A stretch of DNA of 64,000 nt from Papaver somniferum. Its lineage: Eukaryota; Streptophyta; Magnoliopsida; Ranunculales; Papaveraceae. The number at the start of each line of letters is the position of its first letter. Within the stretch, counting starts at the first letter, position 1. Positions 56,660 to 64,000 of the stretch are shown here, in pieces. The stretch is taken from assembly GCF_003573695.1 (NCBI RefSeq), contig NC_039362.1, positions 8,970,227 through 9,034,226 on the forward strand. Direction: 5' to 3'. The translations under genes and the position numbers were made by a program. The notes below the pieces were generated by a model. That model did not search any database and was not told the DNA's origin. It saw only the letters and a list, made by a program, of their open reading frames with translations.

Positions 56660-57538
56660 TTAATTGCTAACAACGACACTGATATACGGTTTTCCCTTTT
56701 TCATCATGACTCGTGATAAAAGCCCGTCTTCGCTTGCTACGGGAGCGAGCCAAACTCTGGTTTGGAGGGTGGAGACTGGCACGCTTCCCTTACGAAGAGG
56801 TGGTGTGAGATCGGGTTTCTCTGTGAAACTATGCAAGCCCACCGCTTTCTTCAATTGACCCCCACTTTGGCAGTGGAGTGTGGTGAGTTTCGTTGGCTGC
56901 GCCCCCTGTCTCTTCCTCGGCTCAAACATCCCCATGCCACAGATCGGCGCATAGGGAGATAACGGTGCAGAGATGCGGATGACTTCTCTGTTTAACATGA
57001 TTTTCAGGCACTGATGATATGTCGAAGGAATGATTCTGTTGTCGTGGATCCATGGTCTTCCCAGTATCATATGGTAATCCGGCTCCTTTTCGATTACTTC
57101 GAACCTTACCTTTGACTGGACCGGTCATACTGATAAATTCATGTTAATGTATCCATACGTGCTGGTTTGGTTTCCTTCGAAATCGTTCATCGTAGTGGAC
57201 TGTCACACGACTTTGTTTGGCCGCACCCTAGCTGTTCTAAGTGTCCTGAGGGTAACGACATTGGAGGGCGTTCCTGTGTCGATGAGGGCCCTTTTGAATT
57301 CCACATCCTTGATACGGGTTATGACGTGTAGGGCCCGGTTATGTCCTTCTTCTGCCATCATGTCGTCGTCGGTAAACGTGACATGGTTGATGGAATACTC
57401 CGGCATTCTTGACGTTTCCAAACGTGAAGGAACCAGGGATGCGTTTGATGATATTCGATTGATGGCAATTAACGTCTCCATCCGTTGATCCTTTGAAATA
57501 TGTAGGAGTTCACATAAACTTTCCACCAATGAGGCCAC
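56660..57538 (-). pseudogene. Aspartic protease of F
   Basis: Minus strand. 57538-57203 has the same leader as E (ELLHISKDQRMETLIAINRI) and the active site ALIDTGTPSN near 57275. 57070-56660 begins with MILGRPWIHDN. A frameshift lies between. The stretch 56302-56659 is the degenerate protease-RT linker. Upstream, at about 57838-57540, only a short gag-like N-terminus with a stop is present instead of capsid and zinc knuckle. Confidence 0.75.
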
Positions 57539-57922
57539 TTCCTGGACTACTGGTTTCTGATTGGTAGTGAAGCTATTGACTTGGGAATGATCTTCTGGGA
57601 CGTTAATCCCCAGTTTCGAAGTTTCCGGGACAGGTGGGTCACTGCACTCCGATGTTAAGCTGATAAGGAAGTCGAGTATGCTATTAATCGCCTATTTCAT
57701 CGGATCCATATTCCTTGTGTGGATCTCCTGAACCCGTGCCAAATCGGACATCCTTGGAACTTCTTCGTCGATCACGTTGTTGGATGTTGCGTTGGGAGAG
57801 TAAACATTGTCATTCGCCTGATTGGAACTTGAGGGCACGGATTCAGTCCTAAAACCGAAAATCTTCCTGAGTTGGAGTTAAAAAGCGTAATCTGAAATTG
57901 GTATTGCAACCGAGAGACTAAT
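57539..57922 (-). pseudogene. Short gag remnant of F
   Basis: On the minus strand an ATG near 57752 opens MSDLARVQEIHTRN and meets a stop; the frame then leads directly into the protease leader. The position matches the start of the second Gag frame in E. The capsid domain and CHHC knuckle are missing. Confidence 0.5.
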
Positions 57923-57940
57923 CTCCCACTGTGGTCGCCA
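57923..57940 (-). promoter_or_regulatory. Primer binding site of element F
   Basis: Minus strand TGGCGACCACAGTGGGAG begins two bases after the LTR end at 57943. It matches E except for one base. Confidence 0.7.
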
Positions 57941-58649
57941 ATTGTTAAGGGTGAAAACAGTTTCTGCTGATTTGGTAATTTCGAGTGTGTGGGTGAGAAA
58001 CGAGTCTAAACCCTAAAAAATGTACTGCAAGGGAGTACTTTGATTCGAGAGATCAATCTGTACAAATCCGGCCTAAACCAAGAAATGATCGTTCCAGACT
58101 TGCTTCGATCACAAAGTGAAGGAGAAGGGTTGGTCTAGGGAGGGAAGCGAATAGAGTGTTGAGACCAGAGTAGTTGATTCGGGAAGAGTAGTTGTTTGAC
58201 GACTTGTATCAGAAAGTGGAAAACTAATAGATGGGAAAGCTAACAAGTGATTTCTGAGTGTTGTATTCTCCTGACCAAAAAACCTGTCTTTGGTGGAAAT
58301 AGGTGAGACCTATTTATACAAGTTGCAACGAAACGTACCTTGGTCTCGTAAGAAGCGGAAACGGTTGAGTAAATTGAAGAAAGCGGTACCGGGTAACGCC
58401 TGGAATTGATGTTTCCATAATGAAGGAAATGTTTCACCATTACTCCTTGTATTTACTAACCGCTTCACTCTTATGACACTTTCTTGTAACGGGCGTAGTG
58501 TACGCCGCACGCTGTAAACCGCCAGACCAATACCCTGATGAGCATCCCCAAGTTTGTGACATAATTTGATGTCTCGAGTGTTTTAGTGGAAAACGTGTAG
58601 CATGTTGCTATTGTTTGGAAATTTAATATTGAGAGGCTTGTCGGTTCAG

Positions 58650-60310
58650 TGGTGACTTTCGACGGCCGAGATTTCGCATCTTGAGAGAAAGGTTAGCCGT
58701 TGATTGTGGTTACCTTCCGTTGGTAGCCAGTGGCGTGGCCACGGTGCTGGCATGGCTTGCGCATTCCCTCGACATGGCTAATTAGAGTTTGCTGTCGTGA
58801 CCAAAGAATTGGCATAGCTAAGTATGTGCAGTGCCAAAAAGTTGGCAACGTAGTCAAAGGTTGCTACAAGTCGTTTGGTGGAAAGTTTGTACGGCTGAGA
58901 TCTGTATCTCAGGAGGAAGGATAGTCGTTGATTGTTGCAACCTTCCGTTTGGAATCCAGCGGCATGGACGCATGGCCGGCATGGTTTTGGCGTGGCCAAA
59001 TTAGGGCTTTGGCACCGTGGCCAAGAGTTTGCACCGTAGCCAAGAGATTGCCACAAGTCGGTTGGTGGCAAGTTTGTACGGATGAGATATGTATCTCAGG
59101 AGGAAGGATAGCCGTTGATTATTACAACCTTCCGTCTGGAAGCCAGCGACATGAAGGCATCGCTGTCATGGCTTTGGCGTGGACAAATTAGGGCTTTGGC
59201 GTCGTGGCCAAATTAGGGTTTTGGCACCATGGCCAAGAGTTGGCACCGTAGCCAAGAGATTGCCATAGGTCGTTTGGTGGCAAGTTTGTACGGCTGAGAT
59301 CTGCATCTCAGGAGGAAGGATAGCCGTTGATTGTTGCAACCCTTCGTTTGGAAGCCAGCGACATAGAGGCATGGCCGGCATGGCTTTGGCATGGTTTAGG
59401 CGCAACCAAGCTAGGATTTTGGCATAGTTATAGGCGCGGCCAAAATTAGGGTTTTGGCATAGTTTAGGCGCGGCCAAAATTAGGGTTTTGGCATAGTTTA
59501 GGCGCGACCAAAATTAGGGCTTGGCATTGGGCTAAAAGTTTCCACGCGTTTGGTGGCGAACTTGGACGGCTGAGATTTGCATCTCAGAAGGAAGGGTCGT
59601 CGTTGATTGTTGCAACCCTTCGTTTGGCAGCCAGTGGCATGGTTTAGGCGCGGCCAAGCTAGGATTTTGGCATAGTTTTAGGCGATGCCAAAATTAGGGT
59701 TTTGGCATAGTTTAGGCGCGGCCAAAATTAGGGCTTGGCATTGGGCCAAAAGTTTCCACGCGTTTGGTGGCGAACTTGGACGGCTGAGATTTGCATCTCA
59801 GAAAGAAGGGTGGACGTTGATTGTTGCAATCCTTCATTTGGCAGCCAGCAACATGGAGGCATGGACGACATGGTTTAGGCGCGGCCAAGCTAGGATTTTG
59901 GCATAGTTTTAGGCGCGGCCAAAATTAGGGTTTTGGCATAGTTTAGACGCGGCCAAAATTAGGGCTTGGAATTGGGCCAAAATTTTCCACGCGTATGGTG
60001 GCGAACTTGGACAACTGAGATTTTCATCTCATAAGGAAGGGTGGTCGTTGATTATTGCTACCCTTCGTTTGGCAACCAGCGGCATAGAGGCATGGCCGGA
60101 ATGTCTTTGGCATGGTTTAGGCGCGGCCATGCTAGGATTTTGGCATAGTTTTAGGCGCGGCCAAAATTAGGGTTTTGGCATAGTTTAGGTGCGGCCAAAA
60201 TTAGGGCTTGGCATTGGGCCAAAAGTTTCCACGTGTTTGGTGGCGAACTTGGACGGCTAAGATTTGCATCTCAGAAGGAAGGGTGGTCGTTGATTATTGC
60301 AACCCTTCGT
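58650..60310. repeat. Tandem array of ~190-235 bp units in the F LTR
   Basis: About eight units marked by the same dyad near 58672 (degenerate), 58897, 59082, 59297, 59570, 59783, 60017 and 60257. The later units carry extra GGCGCGGCCAAAATTAGGG segments, lengthening the period compared with E. Confidence 0.8.
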
Positions 60311-60319
60311 TTGGCAGCT

Positions 60320-61075
60320 AGCGGCATGGAGGCATGGCTGGCATGGCTTTGGTGCGGAGGTGTGCTGGCATGGCATGCCATTGGCACTATGGTACGGCCG
60401 GCATGGTTGGTATGCGTTTGGCGCGGAGATGTGTCTGGCATGGAATGCCATTGGCACGGTGGTGCGGCTGGCATGCCTTTGGCGCGGAGATGTGGATGAC
60501 ATGGCATGCCATTGGAACGGTGGTGCGGCTGGCATGGTTGGCATTCCTTTGGCGCGAAGATGTGGATGGCATGGAATGCCATTGACACGGTGGTGCGGCT
60601 GGCATGGTTGGCATGCCTTTAGCGCTGAGATGTGGCTGGCATGGCATGCCATTGAAACGNNNNNNNNNNNNNNNNNNNNNNNNNNNNNNNNNNNNNNNNN
60701 NNNNNNNNNNNNNNNNNNNNNNNNNNNNNNNNNNNNNNNNNNNNNNNNNNNNNNNNNNNNNNNNNNNNNNNNNNNNNNNNNNNNNNNNNNNNNNNNNNNN
60801 NNNNNNNNNNNNNNNNNNNNNNNNNNNNNNNNNNNNNNNNNNNNNNNNNNNNNNNNNNNNNNNNNNNNNNNNNNNNNNNNNNNNNNNNNNNNNNNNNNNN
60901 NNNNNNNNNNNNNNNNNNNNNNNNNNNNNNNNNNNNNNNNNNNNNNNNCATTGGCAGGTGGTGCGGCTGGCATGGTTGGCATGCCTTTGGCGCGGAGATG
61001 TGGCTGGCATGGCATGCCATTGGCACGGTGGTGCGGCTGGCATGGTTGGCATGCCTTTGGCGCGGAGATATGGCT
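60320..61075. repeat. 69-70 bp tandem array in the F LTR, with gap
   Basis: Units with GGCATGCCTTTGGCGCGGAG and GGCATGGCATGCCATTGG continue up to and beyond a run of N at 60660-60948. Six or so units are visible on the left and two on the right. Confidence 0.88.
60660..60948. other. Assembly gap (289 N) in the tandem array
   Basis: The gap interrupts the 70-bp array, so the true number of units is unknown. Confidence 0.95.
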
Positions 61076-61355
61076 ATTAGGGTTTAGCGTGTCGAAACCC
61101 TAATTTAAAATATGTGGCATGCATGATTGGCACATTTGGCTAGCATGCGCGGCTGGCATGTGCAGAGATGATGCCAGTCAGTACCGAGGGTTCTGCCGTG
61201 GAGCATGGCATATAAAAAAGGTACCCCGGTAATTTTACGCAGACATGTTGAATGGTTCAATAAATGTGCTAGTGGCGACAATATTACTCAAGTGTGACGT
61301 CACTGTCTGACTAAGATTTTACGATTTAGCCCTAAGCTAAAAACCACCATCAACA

Positions 61356-61673
61356 AATAGAAATATCACAGGTTGTGCGTTAAGATCAATCAGTTCTTGT
61401 ATCCGGCCTTTGGTTTGTCGAGTGAATTGATTGACACTTGAACATTGGTCTTTGGTACCGTTCAATTTAATCCTCTTATATTCAATCAGGCTCGCAAATT
61501 CCTATTTGATGATTGCATATTGAATCAAGGGATAGAGATATAAAACTCTTTGATATACTTTTTATAGATTGAGTCTAACTGTCTAGTTGATTCTCTTGAA
61601 AGTACATTGGAGTTTGTCTATTCAGATTGCCAAACGAAATATTGGGTGTGGTTGTTAGACCCCCGCTTTTTTA
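61356..61673 (+). mobile_element. Right LTR end of copia element K
   Basis: Last ~318 bases of a D-family LTR ending GACCCCCGCTTTTTTA (terminal CA changed to TA). It is followed by ATTCC (61674-61678), nearly the ATTCT that precedes the left LTR at 48637. It begins exactly where the F 5' LTR ends. Confidence 0.75.
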
Positions 61674-61678
61674 ATTCC

Positions 61679-63446
61679 TTAAAGCCACCCCACCCCCCTT
61701 CTTTTTTTAGATACACATGCCTCCTTTGTTACTATGACCTCACCAGAATATTCTCTGTATAGTATCAAGATGCTTCAAAGTTTCTTTAGGGTGTTTAAAG
61801 TTACTCATATAATGAGTTGGAATTGAGTTCAGGACTGATTTAACCATTGTAGTTCTTGCAACTTGATTAAGAGTTTTAGAGGTCCATCCTTGAAGGTTGT
61901 TTGTAAAAGAATCTTGTATAGAGCTAAAAGAAGTAAATTTCGATCTTTCAAGAAGAATATGAAGACCTAAATGCTTATCTGTAGAACATGACTGTTTTAA
62001 TCCCAGAGTATTAATTATGTTTAATTTTTCTTCATAAGACAGATCTCCTATGATGAAAGTTGTTGATTTGTTAAAATTTATCACCTGACCCAATAAATCT
62101 CCAAATTCTTTGAGAATATAAGCAATAATATTATTGACACTTTTGGAATTAGCTTGAAAGAAAAGAAAATCATCACCTGCAAAAAGTAGATAATTTATGA
62201 AAGGTGCATTAAACGCAACTCTAGTACCTGTTATTATATTGTTGGCTTCAGCATGCATTAATGATCTAAGTTAGATATTCCATAGCAATTATGAACAGAT
62301 AAGGAGACAGTGGGTCTTCCTACCGTAAACCTCTAGATGGAATATATGGATCACGTATACCACCATTTAGTTTGATAGAAACTTCAGTGGTTCATGTGCA
62401 TTGTTGAATTAGAGTTCTCAAATCCTATCCAAACCCTAAACTTTGAAGCATCTTATCTAAGAAATACCATTCAAGACGATCGAATGTTTTTGACATATCT
62501 ATCTTAAGAGCTACTTTCTTCTTAGATTCCTTCATAGTATGAACTCATTCATGAGAAAGAATAATGTTATCATTGATACATATCTGGGAACATAAGCCGC
62601 TTGAGTTGGAGCAATAATTTTTTCCATTAGCGGTTGAAGCCTGTTAACTAAGAGTTTGGAGATTTATTTGTAAGAACACCTATATAGACAATTGGTCTGT
62701 AATCATTTGGAGTAACATGGTTTTAAATTTTAGGAATCAGACAGGTTAAAGTTTGATTGGGATGAAGAGGCAAATATCTAGTAATGAAGAATTATATTAC
62801 CATATTAGTAATATTTGCACCCACTGTTTTCCATTGAGTCTGCTAGAATCCCGCAGGAAATCCATATGGACTCGGTGAATTCCAGTTTGCTAAGATTTTA
62901 AGAGTAGAAAAGATTTCCTCTGCTGACGCAGTCATAATCAAACTTTCATTCTCCTCTTGAGTAATAATAAGAGTGAATGAGGAATCCTAAAGAACTGGAG
63001 AAGTACCGGCCACTATGGTGGAGAAATGGGTAGTAAGGAATGAAGCTGACTCATTTCTATTGTGATACCAAATACTATTAAAGGCTCTAAGAGATGTAAT
63101 ATTATTCATAGATCTTCTTATATTTGCTAAATAATTAAGATGACTCATTTCTATTGTGATACCGAATACTATTTTTCCAATAGTTTATGTTATCAATAGC
63201 TTGCTGGATAAGAGAATTGTTTCCATCAGAAAAGGGAAGTGATTGTAAATGCTCTAAGCTGTCCTTATGCTTTTTGATCTCCTGACTAATATGCCGAAAA
63301 TGGGTTTTATTCCATCTAGAAAAATTCCTTCTTGTTATTATAAGTTTATCTTGAATACCTTGAGAAGAATGCCAAGATTTTGAAATAATATCAGTACAAG
63401 AAAAATCTTGTAGCCAACATCTATAAAATTTCCAATTGTTCCTAGG
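61679..63446 (-). pseudogene. LINE ORF2 reverse transcriptase
   Basis: Minus strand. RT motifs in order: ALKIDMSKTFDRLEWYF (about 62510-62460), GLR-stop-EDPLSPYLF (about 62330-62300, Gln of the usual RQGDPLSP replaced by TAG), LLFAGDDFLFF (about 62190-62160, against the usual FADD), GQVINFNKS and HLGLHILLERSK, then LKHLDTIQRIFW (61740). Shortly after come GGWGGFKEL-like residues, where inserted element K cuts the ORF; it resumes at 48636. The region is broken by several stops. Confidence 0.85.
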
Positions 63447-64000
63447 TTAATATCCTTTTGTTTCTGTTACTGAGAGAAGTGGAGAATGATCTAAAGCTAG
63501 AAATGGAAGATAAAAAACCTTGGAATCTGGATAATCTATTTGATATTGGTAATTATGAAGGGACATGTCTGTCCTTGGTCTCTTATAACCTTTGCCATTT
63601 ATTCTATTAGACCAAGTATAGTTGCTGCCAACATAACCCATGTCCATTAAACCTGCTGAATCAATAATACTATTAATCCAATTATCTACTGAGTTAATAT
63701 CTGATGTTTGCCCTTGTCTTTAAGATGAATATCAAGATCACCAAAAACAACCCAAGATTGACAAACATTGTCAGTGAGATCTTCTAAGAAATCCCACTGA
63801 ATCTTTTTCAAATCAGTATAAGTGGAACCATAGACACATGATAAGTTTTAGAACCATAGACACATGACAAACATATTTAAGCTTAGCTTTTTAAATTAAT
63901 GATTCGTTGATGCAGTAGAATGTCCAAAAATATCAGGAATGAAAGAATTAAAATTTAGACAAGATAATCGAATATGGCAGAAATTAGGTAGTGAAAAGTA
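63447..64000 (-). pseudogene. LINE ORF2 endonuclease (partial)
   Basis: Minus strand, cut by the window end. Apurinic-endonuclease-like motifs: VYGSTYTDLKKIQWDFLEDL and WVVFGDLDI (63840-63720), then GSNYTWSNR (63625-63595) and LALDHSPLL (63505-63480), the Asp-His pair of the active site. It would nick the target to prime reverse transcription. Frames are broken. Confidence 0.8.

Larger units (their letters stand above)
50611..61355 (-). mobile_element. Element F: Tat-like Ty3/gypsy element, pol-bearing and gag-deleted
   Basis: Minus-strand order: 5' LTR (61355-57943), primer site, short gag N-terminal remnant, protease, RT, RNase H, second RNase H, integrase, opposite-strand spliced ORF, truncated 3' LTR (51323-50611). 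The second RNase H places it in the Tat group. It is broken by many stops and frameshifts. Confidence 0.82.
57943..61355 (-). mobile_element. 5' LTR of element F
   Basis: On the minus strand it runs TGTTGATGGTGGTTTTTAGC (61355) to ACCCTTAACA (57943), 3413 bp including the gap. The U5-like end (57943-58600) is highly similar to 37965-38620 in E. It holds both tandem arrays and a TATA-like ATATAAAAAAGG complement near 61210. Confidence 0.85.

Noticed and set aside
50396..61570. The 215-bp repeat flanking element F as a target-site duplication
   Set aside because: Far too long and too diverged (about 8% by eye) for a Ty3/gypsy duplication of 5 bp; better explained by two LTRs of the host copia element.

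Overview
The window looks like repeat-rich intergenic DNA from the nuclear genome of a flowering plant. It holds plant-type Ty3/gypsy elements (Athila-like, and Tat-like with a second RNase H), Ty1/copia elements (Sirevirus-like and Ale/Retrofit-like) and a plant LINE, many of them nested in one another. LTR promoters carry TATA boxes and telobox-like AAACCCTAA motifs. I see no convincing host gene, tRNA or rRNA. The species cannot be named from the sequence; a eudicot is my guess.

Layout, using local names. 1-8700: two related Athila-like non-autonomous units, A (gag-protease, cut by the window edge) and B (no gag or pol), joined through a shared LTR and carrying a second LTR. 8945-14651: Sirevirus-like copia D (gag remnant, extra ORF, several polypurine tracts, 3' LTR). 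14652-18353: an inverted relative, D' (gag-like ORF, Met-tRNA primer site, 5' LTR). 18722-31999: an Ale-like copia element X, split by the young large-LTR element C (19040-27699, target duplication TTGAA). 32000-33246: deleted Athila-like remnant G on the minus strand. 33247-43948: Tat-like element E (minus) with gag but almost no pol; its LTR carries satellite-like tandem arrays into which a solo LTR of the C family has inserted (40777-43451, target duplication CATGG). 43949-44762: end of a D-family LTR. 44763-47080: unassigned. 47081-64000: a minus-strand LINE, split by a D-family copia element K, which is itself invaded by a second Tat-like element F (50611-61355).

How the parts relate: E retains capsid and zinc knuckle but has lost RT, RNase H and integrase, while F retains protease, RT, two RNase H domains and integrase but has lost most of gag. 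Both carry, between pol and 3' LTR, a gene-like unit on the opposite strand; in F it shows a TATA box and a clean GT-AG intron. A, B and C encode different proteins that end in the same hydrophobic tail and Asp-Pro-Gln-Leu-Phe-Arg-Leu-Leu motif, followed by the same small hairpin and G-rich tract. This shared module in elements without pol is the best candidate here for something under-described. Nearly all pol-type reading frames are broken. Two N gaps (25059-25108, 60660-60948) fall at repeat boundaries. Identities, ages and lineage names are judged by eye, without database searches.
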